A stretch of DNA of 62,855 bases, taken from positions 1-62,855 of the forward strand of contig JAOTVR010000011.1 in assembly GCA_029863305.1 (NCBI GenBank), given 5' to 3'. This DNA comes from Gammaproteobacteria bacterium (lineage in GTDB: Bacteria > Pseudomonadota > Gammaproteobacteria > Steroidobacterales > Woeseiaceae). Shown piece by piece: positions 7,792 through 17,014 of the stretch. Within the stretch, counting starts at the first letter, position 1, and each line of letters starts with the position of its first letter. A program made the translations under genes and the position numbers. The notes beneath the pieces are model-generated. The model saw only the letters and a list, made by a program, of their open reading frames with translations. It made no database searches and was not told the DNA's origin.

Positions 7792-8189
7792 TTGATGTCC
7801 CAGACGTGGCGAGTACGTCGATTGCGGCGCCGGTCATCAGTATCCATACGCAGCACTTCGACGGCAACCATCGCCAGCCGATTGTCGCCGTCATCGCCGG
7901 TCATCCAGTAGCTGAATGACTGGTCCACACTGCGTTCATCGTCGAGCTGGCCATCACGCGCGTCGTTCCAGCAACGTAACGGCGCCTCGCGGAAATCGTT
8001 GAAAAGACAATAGTAGCCGTCGTGATCGCTTTCCCAGGCAACGAGGAACGCCAGTTCGCACAGTGGTGTTCGCTTGTCGATGATGCACAGCATCGGCTTT
8101 ACCGATAGACGCATGCTCGACGCCTCATCGGCGTCAGCGACGGCCAGCGCAGGTATCAACAGCAGCAGGAGGACTACGAGACGTCTCAT
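7788..8189 (-). CDS. DUF3019 family periplasmic protein
   Basis: 133 aa from the ATG at 8189, chosen because it gives a proper signal peptide (RRLVVLLLLLIPALAVADA) and starts just after the mipA stop codon. The mature part is about 113 residues with Cys pairs (MLCIIDKRTPLCELAF and YYCLFNDFREAPLRCW), which suits the DUF3019 family. Family members are known beside MipA/OmpV and two-component genes in Shewanella-type gammaproteobacteria. Function unknown; it may be a periplasmic accessory of the signalling system. Confidence 0.75.
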   Translation of the reverse strand: MRRLVVLLLLLIPALAVADADEASSMRLSVKPMLCIIDKRTPLCELAFLVAWESDHDGYYCLFNDFREAPLRCWNDARDGQLDDERSVDQSFSYWMTGDDGDNRLAMVAVEVLRMDTDDRRRNRRTRHVWDIN

Positions 8190-8190
8190 T

Positions 8191-9027
8191 TCAGCGAAAC
8201 CGGAAGCCGAATCCGGCGAAATAGCCCAGGATATCCTGCTCATCGACGAGCGGGCTTGCCGCGGCGCTGTCGTTGAGGTGCTCATATTCTGCCACCAGCG
8301 AGAACGACCAGTTCCTGGATATCTGATAACCCAGCATCAGCCGTGCATGTGCATTGGTGCCAGCGTCGGCCTGATACGGCGGCAGCACGACGCTGACTTC
8401 ATCATCGCGAACGCCCCAGTAATAATCGTTGAGCGCAGAGCTCTTGTAGCTCAGGCCAATCGACGGTTCGACGTACCACCGCTGGCTGCGCCAGCCGTAG
8501 CCGTAGTCCGCGTAGATCTCGAAGCCGTCGTGCGTGCTGCTGACGTCGTGGAATGCGGTAAATTGCAGCTGACCCCAGGACCCGTCCAGCAAGAATTCCA
8601 GTCCGAGTTCGATTGCATAGTCCCGGTCCGGTACCGTGAACTCGGTGGCCTCGGCGAGCGGCATGCCCGCAAGATCCGCGCTGACGAATCGCGTGTCGGT
8701 GTTGCCGAAAAAGACCCTGTCGCTGTTGAATCGCGCAACCAGACTTGCAGTCACGGCGCGATTGTCGGCCAGCGTCAGGCCGAGATCACCGTTGTCGAAA
8801 AAGAAACGTTCACCAAACCAGGCGATATCCAGGTCGACGACAATCGGAATGTCGTCGGACTGCACCAGGGGATTGCTGCGCATGCCGTAGCCCAGCGCAA
8901 TCCCCAGACGCCACGGGGACTCCTGCTCAGCCGCCTGCGGGGCCGATTCCTCGGCGGCGGCCGCCCCACAGGCGAATGCCGTCAAGGCCAACATCCACAT
9001 TACTGCCTGGATAGATCGTATCTGCAC
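8191..9027 (-). CDS. MipA/OmpV family outer-membrane protein
   Basis: 278 aa from the GTG at 9027, chosen because AAGAGG lies about 10 nt upstream and the signal peptide (QAVMWMLALTAFACGAAAA) then has normal length. The mature sequence is a beta-barrel: alternating hydrophobic strands, aromatic girdles, and a C-terminal phenylalanine-rich strand FAGFGFRFR typical of BAM substrates. MipA/OmpV proteins are scaffolds or porin-like barrels. First gene of the four-gene operon with DUF3019 and the two-component pair, which suggests the barrel is what the system senses or controls. Confidence 0.85.
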   Translation of the reverse strand: MQIRSIQAVMWMLALTAFACGAAAAEESAPQAAEQESPWRLGIALGYGMRSNPLVQSDDIPIVVDLDIAWFGERFFFDNGDLGLTLADNRAVTASLVARFNSDRVFFGNTDTRFVSADLAGMPLAEATEFTVPDRDYAIELGLEFLLDGSWGQLQFTAFHDVSSTHDGFEIYADYGYGWRSQRWYVEPSIGLSYKSSALNDYYWGVRDDEVSVVLPPYQADAGTNAHARLMLGYQISRNWSFSLVAEYEHLNDSAAASPLVDEQDILGYFAGFGFRFR

Positions 9028-9232
9028 CTGAACGATACCTCTTGCCCCATTTGAGACGCTCCGCCAGTGTGACAGGCTTGGCCTCGCGGGCCGATAGTAA
9101 AGATGTATGGAAATTGTCGAAGAATGTAAAGCCAGCCGATTACAAATTCGTACAATCTCACCCAACATCTGCACAGACACCGGTGGTCCCAGCGCATAAT
9201 CTCATAGAACGGACAATTACGGAGATACTCGA

Positions 9233-11188
9233 ATGAACCGCCTGCCTGCAATCTCTTTCGGATTTGTGCTTCTGCTCGTTGCCGGCTGCGGCGGGAACTC
9301 GTCCACTGGTGGATCACCCGACGAGCCCGCCGTCGGGCTGTTGAGCCCGGTAGCCGATGCCGCCGAATTCGAAGCTTCGATCAAAGCCGGTCTCACGGCG
9401 ATGAGCAGCAACGAACAGCTGACGCTCGCTGCCGATATAGCCAGCGGTGCTGCCACCGACAATTTTACCGGCACCTATACCCAGGAAAAGAACGTCGACG
9501 AATTCGACGCGGTTCGCTATGACGGCTCGCATCTTTTCGTTGCACCGCGGCGTTATTATTACTGTTGCTATCTTCTGGACAACGCAGCAGCGGATGGCGC
9601 GACAAATACGGGTACCGAGCCGCAGCGCTCCATCCGTATTCTGAGCACTGACCCGGACAACGCTGAGGCAACACTCGCCGGCACCATTCCATTGGAAGAC
9701 AACGTCTCGGTGCAGGGAATGTACCTGGATGGCGGACGGATGTTCGCACTGACGGGCGAATCGTTCTATGGCGGCTGGGGTGAACTCTGGGCCGACATCG
9801 CGATCTGGGAGGCTCCGGAACAGCTCGGCTATCGTATCTACGATGTGACGGATGCGACCAGTCCGGTACTCGAAATCGATGCCAAAATCGACGGTGTGTT
9901 CATCGACAGCCGGCGCATCGGCAATACGGTCTACATCGTGAGTCGATATACACCGCACGTCGACGGACTGCACTACTACGTATCCACGCCAGAGGAGCAG
10001 GCACAAAATGAGCAGATTCTGGCTGGCGTTTCCTTGGGCGATCTGTTGCCGAAGATCACGATAAACGGTACCACTCGCAATCTGCTTGCGCCCGATCACT
10101 GTTACGCCACGACAGATGACGCTGCCGGTTATCCGGTGCTCACCAGCATAACAGCCGTGCCGATCGACAATCCCACCGAGTTTTCGACAACGTGCTACAA
10201 CGAAAGCGCTTACGGCGTCTACGTGTCCGAGGATGCACTGTACTTCACGGAATTTCGACCGGATATCTCAGTCTCGCGCAGCACGACGCGCATCCACAAA
10301 TTCGCCTTGTCCGGCACGCAAGTCGCTTATAGGGGATCAGCCGATATCGACGGCACCGTCTGGCGCGGCGGTCAGGCCGATTTCCGCATGAGCGAACACG
10401 CCGGAGATCTGCGCATTCTCGCATCTCAGTTCGACTGGACCAATGTGGATTTTGTCGACCACAATTTGTTTATTCTCCGCGAATCCACAACGCGACCCGA
10501 ACTCGACATCGTCTCGACCCTGCCGAATGAACAGCGGCCGGACGAGATCGGCAAGCCGAACGAGGCACTGTACGGCGTTCGATTCCTGGCTGATCGGGCT
10601 TATGCCGTAACGTTCGAGCAGATCGACCCACTGTATGCCATCGATCTGTCCAACCCCCTGGACCCGTTCATCGCCGGCGAACTCGAAATCACAGGTTTTT
10701 CGGATTTCCTGCACCCGATCAATGACGACCTGCTGCTCGGGCTTGGCACCGGCGCCAGCGGCGGCATCAAAATCGAGCTGTTCGATGTCTCGGACATGTC
10801 GCAGCCACTGTCACGCGGTAGTACGACCCTCGGTGGCCGTGGATCATACAGCGAAGCGATCTACGATCGGCATGCGTTCAGCTATCAGGTAAACAGCAAC
10901 GGCGTCGATCGTTTCACGATTCCGGCAACACTCTACAGCTTTGATGGCAGCTACAACTTCCTGCAGTCAGGACTCTATCTTTTTGAAATTCACGACAAGG
11001 ACATGCCGTCTCTTGCATGGCTCAGCAGTGCCGGCTCGATCATACCGCCGGCGAATGGAACCACCATTCCGTACTACGCGGACCGCAACCGGTCATTTAT
11101 TCACAATGACACGGTCTACTACGTTCGCGATGAAGCCGTATGGGCGGCGTTCTGGCAGTCGCCGATGATCGTCAACGGGCCGTTTTGA
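9233..11188 (+). CDS. Beta-propeller domain lipoprotein
   Basis: 651 aa. The ATG is preceded by ACGGAG. The N-terminus is a lipoprotein signal with lipobox VAGC at residues 16-19, followed by a Gly/Ser-rich linker. The rest fits the secreted C-terminal beta-propeller family (Beta_propel): repeated blades with YDVTDATSPVL, YAIDLSNPLDPF and LFDVSDMSQPL, as well as early FTGTYTQEKNVDEFD. No enzymatic motif is visible. It is probably anchored to a membrane facing the periplasm or cell surface, with an unknown ligand. It is a single-gene unit with its own terminator, divergent from the mipA operon. Confidence 0.85.
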   Translation: MNRLPAISFGFVLLLVAGCGGNSSTGGSPDEPAVGLLSPVADAAEFEASIKAGLTAMSSNEQLTLAADIASGAATDNFTGTYTQEKNVDEFDAVRYDGSHLFVAPRRYYYCCYLLDNAAADGATNTGTEPQRSIRILSTDPDNAEATLAGTIPLEDNVSVQGMYLDGGRMFALTGESFYGGWGELWADIAIWEAPEQLGYRIYDVTDATSPVLEIDAKIDGVFIDSRRIGNTVYIVSRYTPHVDGLHYYVSTPEEQAQNEQILAGVSLGDLLPKITINGTTRNLLAPDHCYATTDDAAGYPVLTSITAVPIDNPTEFSTTCYNESAYGVYVSEDALYFTEFRPDISVSRSTTRIHKFALSGTQVAYRGSADIDGTVWRGGQADFRMSEHAGDLRILASQFDWTNVDFVDHNLFILRESTTRPELDIVSTLPNEQRPDEIGKPNEALYGVRFLADRAYAVTFEQIDPLYAIDLSNPLDPFIAGELEITGFSDFLHPINDDLLLGLGTGASGGIKIELFDVSDMSQPLSRGSTTLGGRGSYSEAIYDRHAFSYQVNSNGVDRFTIPATLYSFDGSYNFLQSGLYLFEIHDKDMPSLAWLSSAGSIIPPANGTTIPYYADRNRSFIHNDTVYYVRDEAVWAAFWQSPMIVNGPF

Positions 11189-11197
11189 TGCCCAACG

Positions 11198-11228
11198 GAG
11201 ACCGCGCCCCGGCGCGGTCTCTCTTTGC
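11198..11228 (+). terminator. Rho-independent terminator after the beta-propeller gene
   Basis: A perfect 11-bp GC-rich stem (11198-11208 with 11211-11221, two-nt loop) is followed by a short T-rich tail (tcttt). It lies 10 bp behind the stop codon. Confidence 0.7.
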
Positions 11229-11242
11229 TCGGCACGATGCCG

Positions 11243-11509
11243 CTACGCCAGTTCACTGTCGAGAATCTGTTCGATTTCTGCGCGTATCGGGTTCTTCATC
11301 ATCATCAGTCCCAATCCAAGCCGAACTACGATCTCGATGCTGTCACCGGCAACCAGAATCCGGCCATGCACACCCGTCCCGCGAAACGTCAGGTCGTCGC
11401 CACACCATTCGGACGTTAGCGAGAATTTCTTCTCGAGCTGACCGGCCAGATGCACGACGCGGCTCTTCGCCTCGTCGATACCCAGCTGATGACTCCTTCT
11501 GATTCGCAT
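11243..11509 (-). CDS. Polyhydroxyalkanoic acid system family protein
   Basis: 88 aa. The sequence matches the PHA_gran_rgn family: RRSHQLGIDEAKSRV at the start, a predicted beta-rich middle (LTFRGTGVHGRILVAGDSIEIVV) and an acidic tail EIEQILDSELA. Family members are found with phasin and PHA genes, and their biochemical role is unclear. It lies divergent to the phasin gene with about 100 bp between them, so both could share a control region. Confidence 0.8.
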   Translation of the reverse strand: MRIRRSHQLGIDEAKSRVVHLAGQLEKKFSLTSEWCGDDLTFRGTGVHGRILVAGDSIEIVVRLGLGLMMMKNPIRAEIEQILDSELA

Positions 11510-11610
11510 GTACTCGCCTCGTAGCGTCAGCCCGGAATTAGTGTGCTCACTCTAGATTCGGTGCCTACGATAACACCATGACGTACCGGATGACCACATA
11601 GGAGAACATC

Positions 11611-12135
11611 ATGGTAGCTAAGAAATCTAAATCGAAACAGGGTGTTAGAAGCCTGCGGCCGTCCGAAATCGCCGATCAGCTGGAGCACGCGTTCCTGGCG
11701 GGCCTCGGCGCACTGACCAATCCTCAGGACATTGGCTCGAAGAGCTTCGAGTCGCTGGTCAAAGACGGCGAGTCGTTCCGCAAGAAAGCAACGGATCGTA
11801 CGGAAGAGCTCATTGACGACGTTCAAGAGGCGATTCGGGACATGACCGGAGATGCGCAATCAAAGGCAAGCGGTCTACTCGAGCACATGCGCGATGCATC
11901 ACAACTCGACAAGCTCAATAGCGTTTTCGACTCACGCGTTGCCGGCGCGATGGACCGGCTTGGCGTCGCCAGCAAGCGTGACGTAGAAGCCCTGGACCGC
12001 AAACTGGACAAGATCATCAAGGCAATCGCAGCGAGCCAGGCTCCGCCCAAACCGAAAGCGAAGTCGAAAGCGACAGGTAAGAAGAAGACAACGAAGCGTT
12101 CCACGAAGAAAAAGGCGAGTACGAAAAAGGGTTAA
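11611..12135 (+). CDS. Phasin family protein with histone-like tail
   Basis: 174 aa, start ATG with GGAG 7 nt upstream. Residues about 20-140 form the amphipathic helical phasin domain (PSEIADQLEHAFLAGLGAL through VASKRDVEALDRKLDKI). The last 35 residues are Lys/Ala/Thr-rich, as in PhaF-type phasins whose tail binds DNA. The expected role is coating polyhydroxyalkanoate granules and tying them to the nucleoid. No PHA synthase is in the window. Confidence 0.87.
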   Translation: MVAKKSKSKQGVRSLRPSEIADQLEHAFLAGLGALTNPQDIGSKSFESLVKDGESFRKKATDRTEELIDDVQEAIRDMTGDAQSKASGLLEHMRDASQLDKLNSVFDSRVAGAMDRLGVASKRDVEALDRKLDKIIKAIAASQAPPKPKAKSKATGKKKTTKRSTKKKASTKKG

Positions 12136-12157
12136 TGCCCTGCTGGCGCCAACATCA

Positions 12158-12181
12158 GGGCCGCCTGGAGCGGCCCTTTTT
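12158..12181 (+). terminator. Rho-independent terminator after the phasin gene
   Basis: gggccg (12158-12163) pairs with cggccc (12171-12176), followed by TTTTT. It overlaps the last base pairs of the convergent TetR gene. Confidence 0.8.
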
Positions 12182-12809
12182 ATTGCCGGTAGTGGTCGCT
12201 CAATGCCATCCAATGGCTCGCGGCATCATCGCTGGCATACGGCAACACGATCGCGAGTACGGCACGAGCCATCCGCAAGGCGGAATCATCCGCAGAGGAC
12301 GCCGCCCCCGAGACCTCGTCAAAGCGCTCGGAGAACATCGCGATCACAACCAGATTTCGGCTGACAATCGGAATATCGGATTCGTCGATGTTGAGCGCAC
12401 CACTGCGCTTCATCGCCTTTATATGTATCTGCATAACGGCGGTCAGCCCTTTCGAAAAACTTTTTAGCGCGCGGCTGACTTTCGGATACGCAGCGACGAG
12501 TGTTTCCATGTCCCGCAACAGGAACCGATAGGCTGCAAGTGTCTCGAGCAAGAGGTGCAGAAAAATCCAAAAATCGTCTATTGTCGTTTCTTCTGCGGGC
12601 GGCTCCAGAACGCGGCGAACATCGGCCTGAAATTCGGCCAGCAGCGCCTCGACCAGGTCCGATTTTTTCCGGAAGTGATAATGCAGATTGCCGGGGCTGA
12701 TATCGACCTCGTCGGCAATCTCATTGGTTGTTGTATTCGGCTCGCCGTGATCGTTGAACAACAACAGGCTCGTCACGAGGATTCGCGTGCGGGTATCTGG
12801 CTTAGACAT
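12180..12809 (-). CDS. TetR-family transcriptional regulator
   Basis: 209 aa. The N-terminal HTH (about 8-52) reads TRTRILVTSLLLFNDHG...TTTNEIADEVDISPGNLHYHF, followed by KKSDLVEALL as in TetR proteins. The C-terminal ligand domain is all-helical and not specific. It is the last gene of glcB-aminotransferase-tetR (15-bp gap) and convergent with phasin, so it may control glyoxylate or PHA genes; the sequence alone does not decide. Confidence 0.9.
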   Translation of the reverse strand: MSKPDTRTRILVTSLLLFNDHGEPNTTTNEIADEVDISPGNLHYHFRKKSDLVEALLAEFQADVRRVLEPPAEETTIDDFWIFLHLLLETLAAYRFLLRDMETLVAAYPKVSRALKSFSKGLTAVMQIHIKAMKRSGALNIDESDIPIVSRNLVVIAMFSERFDEVSGAASSADDSALRMARAVLAIVLPYASDDAASHWMALSDHYRQ

Positions 12810-12824
12810 CGCCGTGCAGTGTTT

Positions 12825-13931
12825 TCATTGCAGTCCGGTGATCAGCGCGTCGGCGACAAAATCGGCTCTCTCGAGTGTCGCATTCTGCCCCATCAGGCCG
12901 ATACGCCACGCCTTGCCGGCGAACTTGCCCAGTCCGCCCCCCAGTTCAATATTGCGGTCTTGCAGCAACATTCCTCGTATAGCCGTATCGTCGACGCCGT
13001 CGGGAATGCGCACAAGAGTCAGCGGAGCGAGACGATGCTCCGGCTCGACGATCATCTCGAGCCCGGCGGATTCGAGCCTTGAGTACAGATGGTTCGCCGC
13101 TTCAGCATGGCGAGACCAGCGCGCCTCCAGGGATTCTTCGACAACCAGGCGCAGTGCTTCGTTCATCGCATACAGGGAATTGACTGGCGCCGTATGGTGA
13201 TACGCGCGCGTCTTTTCCCCGGATTCGTAGTAGCTCATCAGCAAGCTGATATCACAAAACCAGCTTTGCACAGGCGATTTTCGCCGTTTTATATGTTCGA
13301 CAGCACGAGCGGAAAAAGTAATCGGCGCGAGACCGGGGACGCACGACAGGCATTTCTGACTGCCCGAGTAAACCACGTCGAGCTGCCACTCATCGACGAG
13401 CAGCTCGACACCGGCAAGCGATGTGACGCAGTCGGCAATGACCAGGCAATCGTGATTTCTGGCGATCCGTGCAATTGATTTTGCATCCGAACGGACGCCT
13501 GTGCTGGTTTCGGCATGCACAAAAGCAACAGCGACGGCGTCGCCATGGTTCTGCAATGTCTCCTGCAGAGCGTTCGTATCGACCGGCGTGCCCCATTCGT
13601 TTTCCACGACGATGACCTCGGCACCTGTCCGCTCGCAGATGTCGCGCATGCGTCCGCCGAAAACACCGTTGACGCAAACGACAATCTTGTCACCCCGCTC
13701 CAACAGATTGACGAAACTCGCCTCCATGCCGATCGATCCCGGCGCGGAAAGCACGAAGGTCAATGCGTTCCTTGTCTTGAAGCACTGCCGCAGCCGCTCT
13801 CCCGTCTCGTCCATAATTCTGAGAAATTCGGGATCCAGGTGCCCGATTGTCGGTTGTGACAATGCCTGCAGGATACTCTCAGGCACATTTGTAGGGCCCG
13901 GTCCGAATAATTCGCGCTTGATACGTTGCAT
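12825..13931 (-). CDS. Class V aminotransferase, probably serine/alanine-glyoxylate type
   Basis: 368 aa PLP enzyme. The phosphate/PLP region includes LSAPGSIGMEASFVNLLE, Asp in VIADCVTSLAGVEL, and the Schiff-base Lys in YSGSQKCLSCVPG. The N-terminal GPGPTNVPESIL and the C-terminal RIGLMGQNAT are typical of the serine-pyruvate/alanine-glyoxylate group. The expected reaction is transfer of the amino group of Ser or Ala to glyoxylate. Position 4 bp downstream of malate synthase G supports glyoxylate as substrate. The amino donor cannot be read from the sequence. Confidence 0.85.
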   Translation of the reverse strand: MQRIKRELFGPGPTNVPESILQALSQPTIGHLDPEFLRIMDETGERLRQCFKTRNALTFVLSAPGSIGMEASFVNLLERGDKIVVCVNGVFGGRMRDICERTGAEVIVVENEWGTPVDTNALQETLQNHGDAVAVAFVHAETSTGVRSDAKSIARIARNHDCLVIADCVTSLAGVELLVDEWQLDVVYSGSQKCLSCVPGLAPITFSARAVEHIKRRKSPVQSWFCDISLLMSYYESGEKTRAYHHTAPVNSLYAMNEALRLVVEESLEARWSRHAEAANHLYSRLESAGLEMIVEPEHRLAPLTLVRIPDGVDDTAIRGMLLQDRNIELGGGLGKFAGKAWRIGLMGQNATLERADFVADALITGLQ

Positions 13932-13935
13932 AGGT

Positions 13936-16092
13936 CTAGCTCAGCTTTTTCTTCTTCCGGTATTCATGCAATAACGGCTCGGTATAGCCACTTGGTTGCT
14001 CCTTGCCTTTCAACGCCAGATCACAGGCAGCATTGAAAGCAATACCGCCCGCAAAGTCCGGAGCCATGTTTTCATACGCCGGATCATCCGCGTTTTGCTT
14101 GTCAACGATGCCGGCCATTCGCTGGAAAGTCGCCACGACCTGTTCTTTTGTGCAAACACCATGGTGCAGCCAGTTGGCAATGTGCTGGCTGGAGATTCGC
14201 AACGTCGCACGATCCTCCATCAAGCCGACATCGTCGATATCCGGCACTTTGGAACAACCGACGCCCTGATCGATCCAGCGCACGACGTAACCCAGGATGC
14301 CCTGCGTATTATTGTCGAGCTCCGCCTGGATTTCGTCACTCGTTAACTGCTCCGGATCGCCCAGTGGCGGTGTGAGGATGTCGTCGAGACTCGCCATCTC
14401 GCGCTCAGCCAGTTGCTCTTGTGCTGCCGTCACATCCACATGGTGGTAGTGCATGGCGTGCAAAGTGGCCGCCGTCGGCGACGGTACCCAGGCGCAGTTC
14501 GCGCCCGCTTCAGGGTGCACGTGTTTGCTCTCGACCATCTGCAACATCTCGTCCGGCTTAGGCCACATGCCCTTGCCAATCTGTGCGCGCCCCGGCAGCC
14601 CGCAACGAATGCCAACATCGACATTGCGGTCTTCATAAGCATTGATCCACGGCTGTTGCTTGATTTGCTCCTTCGGCAGCATCGGGCCCGCCAGCATGCT
14701 CGTATGAATCTCATCGCCGGTTCGATCGAGAAAGCCGGTGTTGATAAACACCAGCCGGTTTCGGACCTGACGAATGCACTCCTCCAGGTTTAGGGTTGTT
14801 CGTCGTTCTTCGTCCATGACGCCGACCTTGAGTGTGTACCTCTCGAGACCGAACATGTCCTCGACGCCGGCAAATAAGGTGTTGGCAAAAGCGACCTCTC
14901 GCGACCCGTGCATTTTCGGCTTGACGATGTAGATGCTACCGGCGCGACTGTTCGACACCTTGCTCTTTGCCTGCAGGTCATACATGCCGCAAGCGGTCGT
15001 GATCACCGCATCAAGAATGCCTTCGAACACCTCGTTTCCATTCGCATCGAACACCGCATCGGTCGTCATCAGGTGTCCGACATTGCGCACCAGCATCAGG
15101 CTGCGGCCGGGTAATGTCAGCGTCCCGCCATCGCAGGCAGCGTATTGTCTGTCCGCATTAAGCGCCCGCGTCAGGCGCCTGCCGCCCTTTTCGAACGTTG
15201 CGGACAAGGTACCGCGCATCAGACCAAGCCAGTTTCGATAGACCGCCACCTTGTCTGCTGCATCAACCGCGGCGACAGAGTCCTCGCAGTCCTGAATCGT
15301 CGTGACGGCCGACTCCAGGACGACATCACTCACATGTGCCGGAGAATCCCTGCCAACCGCGTGATCCGGGTCAATCCGGATCTCGATATGCAGGCCATTA
15401 TTGCGCAGGACAAGTGTGCGCTTTCCGCCGTCCGATGCATGGCCAACAAACTGCTGCGGATTCTGCAGGCCGGTCTGTGTTCCATCCGACAGCGTTACAC
15501 CGAGGGTCGACCCGGCCGGCTGCGAAGTCACCTCGTACCCGACGACATCCGCATGCCTGCCCACCTGTAGCGGCGCAGCATCATCGAGAAACCGAGAGGC
15601 GTATGCGATGACGCTGGCACCCCGTACTGGATTGTAGGACGTGCCTCTCTCTCTGCCACCGTCGCTCGAAATGACATCGGTTCCGTACAGTGCATCATAC
15701 AAGCTGCCCCAGCGCGCATTCGCCGCGTTCAACGCGAACCTGGCGTTACTGACGGGAACTACCAACTGCGGCCCCGCCACTTCGGCAATCTCGGGATCCA
15801 CGTTGCAGGTCTCAATCCGGAAAGGCTCTCCGCGATCCTCGAGGTAGCCGATTTCCTTCAGAAACCGACGGTATTCCCGGGCGTTCCACGGCGTGCCGGA
15901 TCGCTGCCGGTGGAAATCATCGATTTTCAGCTGCAGCTCGTCGCGGATGGCCAGGAGTTGCCTGTTCTCAGGCGTTATCGCCTCGATGAGGTGCTGGAGG
16001 TCGTTCCAGAATTTTCTTGCGTCAATTGCGAGATCGGGCAGCAGCTCGACCTCGACGAAGTCGCGAAAGATTTCGTTTATGCGGAGATTCAT
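13936..16092 (-). CDS. glcB: Malate synthase G
   Basis: 718 aa, the usual length of isoform G. It condenses acetyl-CoA and glyoxylate to malate in the cytoplasm. Recognisable blocks are [72 protein letters not shown], and the region around [18 protein letters not shown]. First gene of an operon with the class V aminotransferase and TetR gene. No isocitrate lyase is in the window, so glyoxylate may come from glycolate or purine breakdown as well as from the shunt. Confidence 0.96.
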   Translation of the reverse strand: MNLRINEIFRDFVEVELLPDLAIDARKFWNDLQHLIEAITPENRQLLAIRDELQLKIDDFHRQRSGTPWNAREYRRFLKEIGYLEDRGEPFRIETCNVDPEIAEVAGPQLVVPVSNARFALNAANARWGSLYDALYGTDVISSDGGRERGTSYNPVRGASVIAYASRFLDDAAPLQVGRHADVVGYEVTSQPAGSTLGVTLSDGTQTGLQNPQQFVGHASDGGKRTLVLRNNGLHIEIRIDPDHAVGRDSPAHVSDVVLESAVTTIQDCEDSVAAVDAADKVAVYRNWLGLMRGTLSATFEKGGRRLTRALNADRQYAACDGGTLTLPGRSLMLVRNVGHLMTTDAVFDANGNEVFEGILDAVITTACGMYDLQAKSKVSNSRAGSIYIVKPKMHGSREVAFANTLFAGVEDMFGLERYTLKVGVMDEERRTTLNLEECIRQVRNRLVFINTGFLDRTGDEIHTSMLAGPMLPKEQIKQQPWINAYEDRNVDVGIRCGLPGRAQIGKGMWPKPDEMLQMVESKHVHPEAGANCAWVPSPTAATLHAMHYHHVDVTAAQEQLAEREMASLDDILTPPLGDPEQLTSDEIQAELDNNTQGILGYVVRWIDQGVGCSKVPDIDDVGLMEDRATLRISSQHIANWLHHGVCTKEQVVATFQRMAGIVDKQNADDPAYENMAPDFAGGIAFNAACDLALKGKEQPSGYTEPLLHEYRKKKKLS

Positions 16093-16225
16093 CTTACCTG
16101 ACTGGGTGTTGACTGCGTTGCTGCGAGGGCGTTAATCCTTAACGATACTATAATCCGCTTTGCGACACTTCGGTACCGTATCGACGTAGATTGCCATCAC
16201 AGGCTATTAGCACTAAGGTTGCACG

Positions 16226-17014
16226 ATGGACGAAAACGCGCGAATCGCCCGTGTTCTTGCCGGTCATCGGAAAATCATCCGAAGCGTGCTGGCAAAGATC
16301 ACGGTTTACTATATCGCCATAGCAGTGCTCGTGGCATTGGCGATAACAGCCTTCCCGGGAATCGTTGATGAATTGCCGCTTGGCGGTGTCGGCGACATCG
16401 CATATTACGGCAGTGCCGACGTGCGTGATCTTGAAGATGCATTCCTGAGCGCTGATGACGAGGAGCTTGAAGTCATTGCGACCGAATCTGCGCGATCGCG
16501 ATTGGCTCAGGGCCCGGTCTGGTTGCGCGATGCGCTGTCGCTGCTGGTCGCAATGATCTCGACCTTGCTGTTGATGCTGCCGGTATCATGGGTCTACAAG
16601 TCTATTCACACCGACAGCATCTACGATCATTCGATCGACACGACGACACTGGTCCTGCCGGCTGTGGTGGCTGGTATCGTGACCGTCGTCCAACACAGCC
16701 TGGCGTTGGCGTTCAGTCTGGCCGGTATTGTTGCGGGAGTCAGATTCCGCCGGGCCCTCAGCGACACCTTCGATACCCTGTTTATTCTCGCTTCGATTGG
16801 CGTTGGAATCTGTGCTGGCATCAAATCGATCGAAATTGCGGTCGTCCTGACCGTATTTTTCAATTATGCGGCCGCATCGGTGTGCGCTTTTGGCGACGGG
16901 TTGGAGTCACAGCACGTGGTGCAACGCAAAATCCGCCGTCGAAACGAAAAAGCCGCGAGGGCGCAGGAGAAACTGGCCAAGGCCGACTCGAGTGGCCCGA
17001 TGTCTAATCTCTAG
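16226..17014 (+). CDS. DUF4956 family membrane protein
   Basis: 262 aa. TM1 is near residues 25-45, a 75-residue acidic extracytoplasmic loop follows, then about four TM helices between 103 and 215, and a charged cytoplasmic tail (RKIRRRNEKAARAQEKLAK). The segment LALAFSLAGIVAGVRFRRALSD, followed by DTLFILASIGVGICAG, is the DUF4956 signature. The family is known in other genomes next to VTC-type polyphosphate polymerase and CotH-like genes; its function is unknown. It overlaps the CotH-like gene tail to tail by 11 bp. Confidence 0.8.
   Translation: MDENARIARVLAGHRKIIRSVLAKITVYYIAIAVLVALAITAFPGIVDELPLGGVGDIAYYGSADVRDLEDAFLSADDEELEVIATESARSRLAQGPVWLRDALSLLVAMISTLLLMLPVSWVYKSIHTDSIYDHSIDTTTLVLPAVVAGIVTVVQHSLALAFSLAGIVAGVRFRRALSDTFDTLFILASIGVGICAGIKSIEIAVVLTVFFNYAAASVCAFGDGLESQHVVQRKIRRRNEKAARAQEKLAKADSSGPMSNL

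Noticed and set aside
8074..9054. 326-codon plus-strand open frame
   Set aside because: Antisense shadow of DUF3019 and mipA genes.
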